Assembly: GCF_026342735.1 (NCBI RefSeq) | Contig: NZ_JAPEMM010000001.1 | Coordinates: forward strand, 2,232,001-2,296,000 | Direction of reading: 5' to 3' | DNA length: 64,000 nt | DNA from: Streptomyces sp. NBC_00193 | Lineage (GTDB): Bacteria; Actinomycetota; Actinomycetes; Streptomycetales; Streptomycetaceae | Shown here: positions 10,147 through 18,917 of the stretch, in pieces | Layout of the letters: each line of letters starts with the position of its first letter | Numbering within the stretch: the first letter of the stretch is position 1 | Program-made: the position numbers and the translations under genes | The notes under the pieces: model-generated | The model's input: only the letters and a program-made list of their open reading frames with translations | Told to the model about the DNA's origin: nothing | The model's database searches: none

Positions 10147-11148
10147 TTACACCGCCTCGCGCAGATCGAGGCCGATGTCCAGGATCGGGGAGGAGTGGGT
10201 GAGCCCGCCGACGGCGAGGTAGTCGACGCCGGTCTCGGCGTAGGCGCGCGCGTTGTGCATGGTGAGGCGGCCCGAGGACTCCAGGACGGCGCGGCCGTGG
10301 ACCAGCGCCACCGCTTCCTCGGTCTCGATGGGCGTGAAGTTGTCGAGCAGGATCAGGTCCGCGCCCGCGTCCAGGGCCTCGCGGACCTGCTGGAGGGTGT
10401 CCACCTCGACCTCGATGGGGAGGTCGGGGAACTGCTCGCGCACGGCCTTGAACGCCTCGCGGACGCCGCCCGCCGCGATCACGTGGTTGTCCTTCACCAG
10501 CGCCGCGTCGGACAGCGACATCCGGTGGTTGACGCCGCCGCCGCAGCGGACCGCGTACTTCTCCAGGCAGCGCAGGCCGGGGGTGGTCTTGCGGGTGTCG
10601 CGGACCTTGGCCTTGGTGCCCTCCAGCTCGTCGGCCCAGGCGCGGGTGGCCGTGGCGATGCCCGACATCAGGCAGAGCAGGTTCAGCGCGCTGCGCTCGC
10701 CGGTGAGCAGGTCCCGGGTGCGGGCCCGTACGGACAGCAGCACCTGGCCGGCCTCGACCCGCTCGCCGTCCTCGACGTGCCGCTCCACCTCGAAGGTGTC
10801 GGTGCACACGACGGAGAGCACGGCCTCGGCGACACGCAGGCCTGCGACCGTGCCGGCCTCGCGGGCGGTGAAGTCGGCCGTGGCGACGGCGTCCTCGGGG
10901 ACGGTGGCGACGGTGGTGACGTCGACCCCGCCGTCGAGGTCCTCGGAGATCGCCATGTGCGCGATGTCCTCGACCTCGATGGGGTCCAGGCCCGCGTCCA
11001 CCAGGAGCTGGGCGAGCGCCGGGTCCAGGCCGGTCTCCTCGCCCTCGCCGCAGGCGCAGCCGTCGCCGCAGCCGCCGCCCTCGCTCTGGTCGAGGAGCGG
11101 GAGCTCCTCGTGATCGTGGGTGGTGTGGTCGTGCTCGTGCGTGCTCAC
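10147..11148 (-). CDS. nadC: Nicotinate-nucleotide pyrophosphorylase (carboxylating) with His/Cys-rich N-terminal extension
   Basis: Converts quinolinate and PRPP to nicotinate mononucleotide in de novo NAD synthesis. Family motifs are intact: ERSALNLL, the DTRKTTPGLR phosphate-binding loop, KYAVRCGGGVNHR, KDNH, EVEVDTL and LLDNF. It is 333 aa, longer than the usual ~285. The extra N-terminus contains a histidine run (five His within the first 12 residues) and the cluster GGGCGDGCACGEG, both suggesting metal binding. The GTG start is set by the 2-base gap after the nadB stop. This is the fourth gene of the operon. Confidence 0.95.
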   Translation of the reverse strand: MSTHEHDHTTHDHEELPLLDQSEGGGCGDGCACGEGEETGLDPALAQLLVDAGLDPIEVEDIAHMAISEDLDGGVDVTTVATVPEDAVATADFTAREAGTVAGLRVAEAVLSVVCTDTFEVERHVEDGERVEAGQVLLSVRARTRDLLTGERSALNLLCLMSGIATATRAWADELEGTKAKVRDTRKTTPGLRCLEKYAVRCGGGVNHRMSLSDAALVKDNHVIAAGGVREAFKAVREQFPDLPIEVEVDTLQQVREALDAGADLILLDNFTPIETEEAVALVHGRAVLESSGRLTMHNARAYAETGVDYLAVGGLTHSSPILDIGLDLREAV

Positions 11149-11150
11149 GG

Positions 11151-12926
11151 TTACCGCTCCAGGCTGTCGGTGCTGCGGGTGCTGTCGGGAGTGTCTGTGC
11201 TCAAGGGGATCCGTACGGACGGGAAGTCCGCCGAGTCGGTGGTGGTGACGACCAGGGCCCGGCGCTCGGTCTCCGACAGGCGGACGACCAGGTGGCGCCG
11301 CCAGTCCGCGTCGTCCCGGTCGGGGTGGTCCTCGCGCCAGTGGCAGCCGCGCGTCTCCGCGCGCCGCTGGGCGGCGGCGACCAGCACCCGGGCCACGCAC
11401 AGGAGGTTGGTGGCCTCCCAGGTCTCGGTGCCGGGCACGGCCGTCTTGCCCCGGGTCTCCAGCTCCGTCAGCGCCGTCGCGTACAGGGCTTCGAGCGCGG
11501 CCGCGGCCCGGCGCAGCGACTCGGCGGAGCGGAGCACGCCCGCGCCGTCGGTCATGATGCGCTGGATCTCGTAGCGCGCCTCGGCGGGCTGGAGGGGGCC
11601 GGTGGCCGGGACGGGGATGCCGGGGCCGGTGCCCACGGGCGGGTTCCCGATGATGTCGTCGGCGATGCGCTCGGCGAAGACCAGGCCCTCCAGCAGGGAG
11701 TTGGAGGCCAGCCGGTTCGCGCCGTGCACTCCGGTGCAGGCGACCTCGCCGCAGGCGTACAGCCCGGGGACGGTGGTGCGGCCGTGCAGGTCGGTCCGTA
11801 CGCCGCCGGAGGCGTAGTGCGCGGCCGGGGCGACCGGGATGGGCTCGGTGACCGGGTCGATGCCGTGCGAGCGGCAGGCGGCCAGGATGGTGGGGAAGCG
11901 CTGCTCCCACATCTCGGCGCCGAAGTGCCGGGCGTCCAGGTACATGTGCTGCGTGCCCTGCTCCTGCATGCGGCGCATGATGCCCTTGGCGACGATGTCG
12001 CGGGGGGCGAGCTCGGCGAGCTCGTGCTGGCCGGTCATGAAGCGGACCCCGTCGGCGTCGACGAGGTACGCGCCCTCGCCGCGGACGGCCTCCGACACCA
12101 GGGGCTGCTGGCCCTCGGCGTCGGCGCCGAGGAAGAGCACGGTGGGGTGGAACTGGACGAATTCGAGGTCGGAGACCTCGGCGCCGGCGCGCAGGGCGAG
12201 GGCCACGCCGTCGCCGGTGGAGACCGACGGGTTGGTGGTCGCGGAGAAGACCTGGCCCATGCCGCCGGTCGCGAGGATCACGGCGGGCGCGTGGACGGCG
12301 CCGACCCCGTCGTGCTGGCCCTCGCCCATGACGTGCAGGGTGACGCCCGCGGTACGGCCCTGCGCGTCCAGGAGCAGGTCCAGGACCAGGGCGTTCTCGA
12401 CGGTCTCGATGCCGGCGGCCTGGACGGCCTCGACGAGCGCGCGGGAGATCTCGGCGCCCGTGGCGTCCCCGCCGGCGTGCGCGATGCGGCGGCGGTGGTG
12501 ACCGCCCTCGCGGGTCAGCTCGATCTCGCCGGTCTCGGCGGAGGTGTCGAAGACGGCGCCGGTCGCGATGAGTCGGCGTACGGCGTCGGGGCCCTCGGTG
12601 ACCAGGAGCCGGACTGCGGCCTCGTCGCACAGGCCGGCGCCGGCGACGAGGGTGTCGTCGAGGTGCTGCTCGGGGGTGTCCCCGTCGCCGAGGGCGGCGG
12701 CGATGCCGCCCTGGGCCCAGCGGGTGGAGCCGTCGTCGAGCCGGGCCTTGGTGACCACGACGGTACGGCGGCCCGCGGCCGCGCAGCGCAGTGCGGCGGT
12801 CAGTCCGGCGACTCCGGACCCGACCACCACGACATCGGCGTCTACGGACCAGCCGGGCGCCGGGGCGTGGAGCCGTATGCCGGTGCTGGTGCCCGCGGTG
12901 GCGGGGCCTCTGCCTGGGGTGCTCAC
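11151..12926 (-). CDS. nadB: L-aspartate oxidase
   Basis: A FAD enzyme that oxidises aspartate to iminoaspartate, the substrate of quinolinate synthase. It is 591 aa. The FAD-binding motif [15 protein letters not shown] is near residue 26, followed by [22 protein letters not shown], the FHPT motif, the GGVRTDLHG segment and the SLLEG flavin-binding signature. A C-terminal helical fumarate-reductase-type domain completes it. The GTG start overlaps the panC stop as GTGA, implying translational coupling. The quinolinate synthase gene nadA is not in this window. Confidence 0.96.
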   Translation of the reverse strand: MSTPGRGPATAGTSTGIRLHAPAPGWSVDADVVVVGSGVAGLTAALRCAAAGRRTVVVTKARLDDGSTRWAQGGIAAALGDGDTPEQHLDDTLVAGAGLCDEAAVRLLVTEGPDAVRRLIATGAVFDTSAETGEIELTREGGHHRRRIAHAGGDATGAEISRALVEAVQAAGIETVENALVLDLLLDAQGRTAGVTLHVMGEGQHDGVGAVHAPAVILATGGMGQVFSATTNPSVSTGDGVALALRAGAEVSDLEFVQFHPTVLFLGADAEGQQPLVSEAVRGEGAYLVDADGVRFMTGQHELAELAPRDIVAKGIMRRMQEQGTQHMYLDARHFGAEMWEQRFPTILAACRSHGIDPVTEPIPVAPAAHYASGGVRTDLHGRTTVPGLYACGEVACTGVHGANRLASNSLLEGLVFAERIADDIIGNPPVGTGPGIPVPATGPLQPAEARYEIQRIMTDGAGVLRSAESLRRAAAALEALYATALTELETRGKTAVPGTETWEATNLLCVARVLVAAAQRRAETRGCHWREDHPDRDDADWRRHLVVRLSETERRALVVTTTDSADFPSVRIPLSTDTPDSTRSTDSLER

Positions 12927-13930
12927 GGTTGTGCTCCGAACTCCAATGGGATGTTGTCGATCAGCCGGGTCGCGCCCACCTTCGCGGCGACGGCCAGCAC
13001 GGCCTGACCGGTGAAGCCGTGGCCGGCCTCGGTGAAGTCCTGGGGGTCCACCAGCGCCAGGTAGTCCAGGACGAGCGGCGGATCGTGGCGGCCCGCCTCC
13101 TCCAGGACGTGCCGCGCGGCGGCCCGTACGGCCTCCGGCAGCCCGGCGCCGGCCGCGGCGACGGCGTGCGCGTCGGCGGAGGCGCGGATCTCGCCGAGCC
13201 GGGCCAGGCCGGTGGCCCGCTCGTCGCCGGCCGGGGGCGCCTGCGCCTCGGCGCGGGCGCGCAGCGCGGACTGCGCGGCGAGGCGGTCGCGGCCGGCGAA
13301 CAGGGCGCGGGACAGCGCGAGGGCGGTGCCGCGCTCCTTGGCGGAGAGGTAGCGGTTGCGGGAGGACAGCGCGAGCCCGTCCGGCTCGCGGACGGTCGGT
13401 ACGCCGACCACCTCCACGGGGAAGTTCAGGTCGGTCACCATCCGCCGGATCAGCGCCAGTTGCTGCGCGTCCTTCTGGCCGAAGAAGGCCAGGTCGGGGC
13501 GGGTGAGGTGGAGCAGCTTGGCGACGACGGTCAGCATGCCGTCGAAGTGGCCGGGGCGGGTGGCGCCTTCGAGGCGGCCGCCCATCGGGCCGGCGGTGAT
13601 CCGGACCTGGGGGTCGCCGCCGGGGTAGACCTCGTCGACGGCCGGGGCGAACACGGCGTCGGCGCCGGCCTCCTCGGCGATGAGGAGGTCGGCGTCGAGG
13701 GTGCGGGGGTAGCGGTCGAGGTCCTCGTTCGCCCCGAACTGGAGGGGATTGACGAAGACGGTCACCACGACCTGGCCGGTGGGGCCGACGTGCTCGCGGG
13801 CGGTGCGGACCAGGGTGGCGTGGCCCTCGTGGAGGGCGCCCATGGTCATGACGACGGCGCGGCGGCCGGCGGCCTCGGCGGTGGTGCGTGCCAGGCCGTG
13901 CAGGGCCTCTGCGGTGTCGAGGAGGATCAC
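12923..13930 (-). CDS. panC: Pantothenate synthetase
   Basis: Ligates pantoate and beta-alanine using ATP. It is 335 aa; the usual length is ~280-310, and the central region near 195-230 is Ala/Arg-rich and accounts for the excess. The motifs [10 protein letters not shown] (HIGH-like), [23 protein letters not shown] and the KMSKS-like SSRNRYLS are all present. The GTG start overlaps the stop of the DUF2520 gene by 4 bases, and its own stop overlaps the nadB start in the same way. Confidence 0.97.
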   Translation of the reverse strand: MILLDTAEALHGLARTTAEAAGRRAVVMTMGALHEGHATLVRTAREHVGPTGQVVVTVFVNPLQFGANEDLDRYPRTLDADLLIAEEAGADAVFAPAVDEVYPGGDPQVRITAGPMGGRLEGATRPGHFDGMLTVVAKLLHLTRPDLAFFGQKDAQQLALIRRMVTDLNFPVEVVGVPTVREPDGLALSSRNRYLSAKERGTALALSRALFAGRDRLAAQSALRARAEAQAPPAGDERATGLARLGEIRASADAHAVAAAGAGLPEAVRAAARHVLEEAGRHDPPLVLDYLALVDPQDFTEAGHGFTGQAVLAVAAKVGATRLIDNIPLEFGAQP

Positions 13931-14868
13931 AGTTCGCCGCCTTCGCGTCCCTCGGGGCCGGAGATGGGATCGTCCGCGCCGTCGGCGAGCACGCCGAGGA
14001 GGTCCTCGGCCAGTTCGGGCTTGAGCAGACCGTGCGCGAGGGCGCGGTCGGCGGTCGTACGGGCCATCGCGAGGTACCCGGCGACGGTGCCCGGTGCGTG
14101 CTTGCGCAGCTCCGAGACGTGCGCGGCGACGGTACCGGCGTCACCGCGGGCCACCGGGCCGGTCAGGGCGGCGTCACCGGAGCGCAGGGCGTTGTCGAGG
14201 GCCGCGCCGAGGAGCGGGCCGAGCATCCGGTTCGGGTGTTCGACGCCCGCCTTGGCCAGCAGTTCCATCGACTGGGCGACCAGGGTGACCAGGTGGTTCG
14301 CGCCGAGGGCGAGGGCCGCGTGGTAGAGCGGGCGGTTCACCTCGGCGATCCACTCGGGCTCCCCGCCCATCTCGATGACCAGGGCCTCGGCGGCGAGCCG
14401 CAGCTCGTCCGGGGCGGTCACCCCGAAGGAGCAGCCCGCGAGGCGCTGCACGTCGACCTCGGTGCCGGTGAAGGTCATCGCGGGGTGCAGGGCCAGCGGG
14501 AGCGCGCCCGCACGGCGCGCGGGGTCCAGCACCGAGACCCCGTACCGCCCGGAGGTGTGGACGAGGAGCTGTCCGGGGCGGACCGCGCCGGTCTCGGCGA
14601 GGCCCTCCACCAGGGACGGCAGGGCGTCGTCGGGGACGGTCAGCAGCACGAGGTCGGAGACCTCCAGCACCTGCGCGGGAGACACGACGGGCACACCGGG
14701 CAGCATCCGCTCGGCCCGGCGCCGCGAGGCGTCGGAGACACCGGACACGGCGACGGGACGGTGCCCGGTCTGCTGCAGGGCACAAGCCAGCGCGGGGCCG
14801 ACCCGGCCGGCTCCGACGACACCGACGGAGAGCCGGGCGGGGCGCTCCGCCTGGGGGGCTGTGTTCAC
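13927..14868 (-). CDS. Rossmann-fold DUF2520 oxidoreductase, candidate ketopantoate reductase
   Basis: A 313-aa protein. An N-terminal NAD(P)-binding motif ([14 protein letters not shown], residues about 15-28), a Rossmann half with [10 protein letters not shown] and LLVHTSG, and the HPAMTF motif precede the C-terminal helical DUF2520 domain (from about 170: [15 protein letters not shown]). As I recall, this family includes the alternative ketopantoate reductase PanG. The 4-base overlap with panC makes supply of pantoate a reasonable role, but this is inference. It is the first gene of the pantothenate/NAD operon. The GTG start at 14868 was chosen because the conserved core begins soon after; an ATG at 14938 is possible. 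Neither has a good ribosome binding site. Confidence 0.85.
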   Translation of the reverse strand: MNTAPQAERPARLSVGVVGAGRVGPALACALQQTGHRPVAVSGVSDASRRRAERMLPGVPVVSPAQVLEVSDLVLLTVPDDALPSLVEGLAETGAVRPGQLLVHTSGRYGVSVLDPARRAGALPLALHPAMTFTGTEVDVQRLAGCSFGVTAPDELRLAAEALVIEMGGEPEWIAEVNRPLYHAALALGANHLVTLVAQSMELLAKAGVEHPNRMLGPLLGAALDNALRSGDAALTGPVARGDAGTVAAHVSELRKHAPGTVAGYLAMARTTADRALAHGLLKPELAEDLLGVLADGADDPISGPEGREGGEL

Positions 14869-14969
14869 GCGGGGGAGGCCTTCCGTTCCGTTCCGGTCCG
14901 CGGGGGGTACCGGACGATACGCCGCCATGCTAGCTGCTGGCGTGTGGGCCGGTCGGCGATGATCGGGGG

Positions 14970-16373
14970 ATGAACCAGGACACGGAGCGGACGGCGGCGG
15001 GGCCCGGCTCGGAGCCGGGCGGGCGCGGGGGGCCGGGGGCGGCGCCGGACCGGCACGCGGAGCCGGGGGCGGGGGCGGAGCCCGGCAGGGGCGCGGGTGC
15101 GCAGCGGATCGCGGAACCGGACGCTGCAGCCGAACGTGCCGCAGGCGCGGACCAGGGCGCCGAGCGCGTCCCGGACGCGGCCGGGGAGCAGGCGGCCGGT
15201 CGGGTGACGAGCACGCACGCGGAGGGTGGCCCGGACGGGGCTGCGGACGACTCGGCAGCGGACGACGTGGCTGCGCGGATGGTGGTGGCCGGGCGGGGGG
15301 CACGGCGGAAGCTTTCGGACAGTCTGCGGGAGGCCACGGTCGGCGAGCTGCTGGCGGAGTTGGGCGGGCTGGCCCCGGACTCCGACGAGCCGGGTGACAT
15401 CTACGGCAACGGTGTCGTGGAGCGGCTGGAGCGTCGGGTCGCGGAGTTGCTCGGCACCGAGGACGCGGCGTTCTTCCCGAGCGGGACCATGGCCCAGCAG
15501 ATCGCGTTGCGCTGCTGGGCCGGCCGGACCGGGAACCCGGTGGTCGCCCTGCACCCGATGAGCCATCCGGAACGGTGGGAGGGCGGCGCACTGTCGGTCG
15601 TCTCGGGGCTCCGGACCGTCCACCCGACGGGCGAACCGCGCCAGCCGACCGCGTCCGAGGTCGCCGAACTGCCGGAACCGTTCGGAACCCTGATGCTGGA
15701 GCTTCCGCTGCGGGACGCGGGCTTCCTCCTCCCCACCTGGGAGGAACTGTCCGCCCTGGTGGACGCCGCGCGCGATCGGGACGCGGTGGTGCACTTCGAC
15801 GGAGCCCGGCTCTGGGAGTCGACGGTCCACTTCGGCCGGTCGCTGCCGGAGATCGCGGCGCTGGCGGACTCGGTGTACGTCTCCTTCTACAAGTCCCTCG
15901 GCGGCCTCAGCGGGGCCGCCCTCGCCGGCTCGGCGTCGCTCGTCGCCGAGTCGAAGGTCTGGCGGCACCGGTACGGGGGCCAGATCTTCCGCCAGTTCCC
16001 GGCCGCGCTGTCCGCCCTGGCCGGGCTGGAACGGGAGCTTCCGGCGCTTCCCTCCTACGTGGCCAAGGCGCGGACGGTGGCGTCCGCCCTGTCCTCGGCG
16101 CTCGCCGCGGCTCCGGAGGTGCCCTGGTTCCGGGTCCACCCGGAGGTGCCGCACACCCACCAGTTCCAGGTCTGGCTCCCGTACGACGCGGACCGCCTCA
16201 CCGAGGCGGGCCTCCGCCTGGCGGAGGAGACGGGCACGGTCCTGTTCCGCCGCTGGTCCCCCGACGGGCCGCCGGGCCTGTCGGTGACGGAGATCGAGGT
16301 CACCCGCCCGGGCCTGACCTGGACGGAGGCCGACGTATCGACGGCGGTGGCGGACTTCATCTCCCGCCTGTAG
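14970..16373 (+). CDS. Threonine aldolase-like PLP-dependent lyase with disordered N-terminus
   Basis: A 467-aa fold-type I PLP enzyme of the threonine aldolase/beta-eliminating lyase family. The enzyme part starts near residue 105: the motif DIYGNGVVERLE replaces the usual GDDVYGED, then FFPSGTMAQQIAL, the cofactor Asp in HFDGARLWES, and the Schiff-base lysine in SFYKSLGG. The first ~100 residues are Gly/Pro/Ala/Glu-rich and low complexity, and could be partly untranslated if a later start is used. GGGGG directly precedes the ATG, closer than ideal. It is divergent from the pantothenate/NAD operon, with about 100 bases between. The substrate cannot be read from sequence. Confidence 0.82.
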   Translation: MNQDTERTAAGPGSEPGGRGGPGAAPDRHAEPGAGAEPGRGAGAQRIAEPDAAAERAAGADQGAERVPDAAGEQAAGRVTSTHAEGGPDGAADDSAADDVAARMVVAGRGARRKLSDSLREATVGELLAELGGLAPDSDEPGDIYGNGVVERLERRVAELLGTEDAAFFPSGTMAQQIALRCWAGRTGNPVVALHPMSHPERWEGGALSVVSGLRTVHPTGEPRQPTASEVAELPEPFGTLMLELPLRDAGFLLPTWEELSALVDAARDRDAVVHFDGARLWESTVHFGRSLPEIAALADSVYVSFYKSLGGLSGAALAGSASLVAESKVWRHRYGGQIFRQFPAALSALAGLERELPALPSYVAKARTVASALSSALAAAPEVPWFRVHPEVPHTHQFQVWLPYDADRLTEAGLRLAEETGTVLFRRWSPDGPPGLSVTEIEVTRPGLTWTEADVSTAVADFISRL

Positions 16374-16454
16374 CCCGGACGGCCGGGGCGGTGGCCGCCT
16401 GCAGCCGGGGCCGCTCGCCGGGGCGGCGGCAGGGCCCGGAGGGCGGGCCGGTGA

Positions 16455-16664
16455 TCAGGTCTGGTGGCGGCGGGTCAGCCGGCGGTGGAGGGCCGAGCGC
16501 CAGGGGTGGTGGCCCGGGGCGCCGTCGAGGACGGCCCGGAACTGTTCGTAGGCGCGGACCGCGCGCAGGACGGCCACGTCATCCTGGCCCGGTGGCGGGG
16601 GCATCGGGGTGCCGTGCTGCGAGGCCCGGTAGGTGTCGACGAGGTACTGCTCGATCGCGGTCAT
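16455..16664 (-). CDS. Small conserved hypothetical protein, 69 aa
   Basis: Begins MTAIEQYLVDTYRASQHG and ends in a basic tail RLTRRHQT. It appears helical with a proline hinge; function unknown. A clear GGTGGA site precedes the ATG. The start abuts a long repeat-rich noncoding region. Confidence 0.6.
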   Translation of the reverse strand: MTAIEQYLVDTYRASQHGTPMPPPPGQDDVAVLRAVRAYEQFRAVLDGAPGHHPWRSALHRRLTRRHQT

Positions 16665-16770
16665 GTATCCACCCTGAACCTGCGGGGGTGCGGTGCGCGC
16701 GCTGGTTGACCGATGGCGTCGATCGGCCCCCTGGGGGCGGGCCTCCGCCCCCGCCGGCGGTGGTGCAGCG

Positions 16771-17044
16771 GCCGCTGCGCGGGGCGAAGCCCCCGACCCA
16801 CCCTTCCACCGTTCCCAGGGCCGGCCCTGCCCCGGTCCTCAAACGCCGGACGGGCTGAAAGCGGGGCCCCGGGCTGCGCCCGGACCCCCTGGGGCTCCGC
16901 CCCAGACCCCGGTCCTCAAACGCCGGACGGCTGAATAGACCCCGGGCCGCCTCGAACGCCGGACGAACTGGAGGGGCCCCGGGCTGCGCCCAGACCCCTG
17001 GGGCTCCGCCCCAAACCCCGCGCCTCAAACGCCGGACGGCTGAG
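16771..17044. repeat. Composite Streptomyces-type intergenic repeat, four-copy cluster
   Basis: Two modules recur. Module 1 (16771-16818) contains GGCGAAG...CCACCCTTCCACCGTTCCC. Module 3, with core CTCAAACGCCGGACGG, occurs at 16836-16859, 16913-16935, 16950-16971 (diverged) and 17022-17044. Between them are GGGGCTCCGCCCC and GGGCTGCGCCC hairpins. Related copies lie at 20495-20582 and 62921-63078. This is noncoding, with no sign of a mobile-element protein. Confidence 0.8.
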
Positions 17045-17076
17045 ACTTCCCCCGGTGGGGCTGGGGACGCGGCACG

Positions 17077-17225
17077 GGTCGGGGACGGGGACGGGGTGGG
17101 GTGTCGGCCGGGACGTAAAGCGTGATTTGTGGCGCGGGAGCAGGCTTCGCCCTGTCGGAGTAGAGCGGGGGGCGCCTAAATCATGCAGTCCAGGCCGACA
17201 CCCCACCCCGGCCCCGTCCCCGACC
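17077..17225. repeat. 149-bp foldback element with 33-bp terminal inverted repeats
   Basis: Bases 17077-17109 and 17193-17225 are inverted repeats, 33 bp with one mismatch. Inside them the complementarity continues imperfectly (17111-17135 against 17172-17191, sharing GGAC, TGATTT and GGCGC blocks), leaving a short central segment. The element has no coding capacity and could be a MITE or a structured RNA. It lies about 175 bases upstream of the ArsR gene. Confidence 0.75.
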
Positions 17226-17248
17226 CACCACCGCAGCCCAACAGACAC

Positions 17249-17290
17249 CACCACACCCCCAGCCCCGCCGGCGATTGAGGCGCAGGGGTC
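17249..17290. repeat. Inverted partial copy of the intergenic repeat
   Basis: Reads CCCCAGCCCCGCCGGCGATT then GAGGCGC, the reverse complement of the CTCAAACGCCGG-type module with a CTCAATCGCCGG variant. The remaining sequence up to the ATG at 17400 holds nothing else I recognise. Confidence 0.65.
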
Positions 17291-17399
17291 CGGGGACTGG
17301 TCCCCGGCAACGGCGCCGCACCGCGGGCGGGATGCGCCGGGTGGGGGAAGGGGGCGTGGCCTGGCGCCCGAGCACGCCCCGCGACGGCAGAATGATCCG

Positions 17400-18524
17400 A
17401 TGAGCGTCACCATCGACATCACCGGGCTCCCCGCGGAGCGGATCGGCTTCGCGCCGTCCCCCCTCGCAGAGCTCTGCATGGCGTTGCACGCGCTCTCCCA
17501 GCCCGGGCACCACCCCGGGCTCGCCTCCTGGACCTCCACCACCGCCGCCGCGCTCGATCCGGACCTCGCGGACCGGCTGCTGGAGGGCGATTTCATGTGG
17601 CGCAGCTCCTTCGCCGACCTGTTCATGGCCTTCGCCGGGATTCCCGGCGGGTCCGGGCTGCCCGCCCCCACCCTGGCCGCCGAGCTCGACGTACTCGACC
17701 GGCTGGACGACGAGCGGTTCGTGACGGCCGCCCTGGAGCACTGCCGTCTGGCCCTCTACAACGACGGCGACGGGCCGTCCCCGCTCACCGATCCGCTCGC
17801 CCGGGCGAAGGCCCTGGAGACGGCCTCCGCCCGCGGGCCGCAGCAGCTGGCCTTCGCCGTGCGGGTGCTCGACGACACCGCCGGTGTCCGGGTCTGGCTG
17901 CGCCGCCTGATCGAGGACTGCGACGAGGCCTTCTTCGCGGAGACCTGGCGCCGCATCGAGCCCCGCCAGAGCGCGGACGTCCGGCACAAGACGGAGGTGC
18001 TGCGCCGCAAGGGGCTGCCCGCCGCCCTCAAAGAGGTCTCCTCGGCGCTGAGCGTCGACGAAGGACTGACCACCGTCACGGTGGACAAGATGGTCCACGG
18101 GTCCACGACCGCGACCGATCCCCGAATAGGCGACGGCCTGCTGTTCGTGCCCACGAACTTCGGCTGGCCCCACCTGCTGGTGCTGCACGCCCCCGGCTGG
18201 CGTCCGGTGATCCACTACCCGCTCGGCTCTCCCGAACTGGCCTCCTCACCGGGGTCGGTGGAGCTGTTGCAGCGGCGCATGGAGGCACTGGCCCATCCGG
18301 TGCGGATGATGCTGTGCCGCAATCTGGCGCGCGCCCCGTACACGACCGGCGAGTTGGCGGCCGCGCACGGGATCACCGCCCCGGAGGTGTCCCGTCATCT
18401 GACGGTGCTGAAGAAGGCCGGGCTGATCCAGACCCGCCGCCAAGGGCGGTACGTCCAGCACCAGCTGGATCTGGCGGCGGTCGCGCGGATCGGATCCGAC
18501 TTCATCGAGGGCATCCTGCGCTAG
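17400..18524 (+). CDS. ArsR-family transcriptional regulator with DUF5937 N-terminal domain
   Basis: A 374-aa protein. The long N-terminal domain (residues about 1-270) begins MSVTIDITGLPAERIGFAPS and has the streptomycete DUF5937 pattern (SPLAELCMALHAL). The C-terminal winged helix (about 285-365) reads MEALAHPVRMMLCRNL, TTGELAAAHGITAPEVSRHLTVLKKAGL and RQGRYVQHQL. The metal-binding Cys motif of classical ArsR (ELCVCDL) is absent, so it probably does not sense metal through that site. The ATG at 17400 was chosen because the conserved domain begins there; further upstream the frame runs through the foldback element. No target gene is evident. Confidence 0.85.
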   Translation: MSVTIDITGLPAERIGFAPSPLAELCMALHALSQPGHHPGLASWTSTTAAALDPDLADRLLEGDFMWRSSFADLFMAFAGIPGGSGLPAPTLAAELDVLDRLDDERFVTAALEHCRLALYNDGDGPSPLTDPLARAKALETASARGPQQLAFAVRVLDDTAGVRVWLRRLIEDCDEAFFAETWRRIEPRQSADVRHKTEVLRRKGLPAALKEVSSALSVDEGLTTVTVDKMVHGSTTATDPRIGDGLLFVPTNFGWPHLLVLHAPGWRPVIHYPLGSPELASSPGSVELLQRRMEALAHPVRMMLCRNLARAPYTTGELAAAHGITAPEVSRHLTVLKKAGLIQTRRQGRYVQHQLDLAAVARIGSDFIEGILR

Positions 18525-18917
18525 CCCCGCACCCGCCCCGCACCCGCCCTGCGGCGACTCCGCGGCGACTCCGCGGCGACTCCGCGGCAGTCGTGCGGCA
18601 GTTCGGTGGGCCGCGCATGCACGGGCAGCGGGCGGACAACCGGCAAAAAGCGGGCACTGGCCTGAATTCGACGGCTCAGATGCTCCGATATACGGATTTC
18701 ACAAACCGGAATCAGTGAAAAGTCTGGCCATGGCCGCCACTTGATGTCTAACGTGCGTCCACCGCTCCCGCTCCCCGCTCCTCCACCCGACGCAACGCAC
18801 CTGACCTGGGTCTGCATCCGCGTCCGCTTCGCCGCACCCTCGCACCCTCGCACGCCCCATGCCATACGCCGAAACGCCTTACGCATGCGCTCGCGCATCT
18901 GCCGTGGAAGGACTTTC
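18525..18917. other. Intergenic region upstream of the M28 aminopeptidase gene
   Basis: Nearly 400 bases. It contains an 11-bp tandem repeat at 18551-18588, then an AT-richer pocket (about 18650-18760) with TATAC-like hexamers that is the likely promoter region, and a pyrimidine-rich leader. No gene is convincing. Confidence 0.5.
18551..18588. repeat. 11-bp direct tandem repeat, about 3.5 copies
   Basis: The unit GCGGCGACTCC is repeated exactly at 18551, 18562 and 18573, followed by a partial copy. It lies just after the ArsR gene and is noncoding. Confidence 0.8.

Noticed and set aside
10147..12630. Single 827-codon minus frame
   Set aside because: Only its last part is nadC; the rest is an out-of-frame shadow of nadB with an Arg/Pro-rich, non-protein-like composition. 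The true start is GTG 11148.
11151..14144. 997-codon minus frame joining panC region to nadB
   Set aside because: The upstream part is out of frame with panC; nadB starts at GTG 12926.
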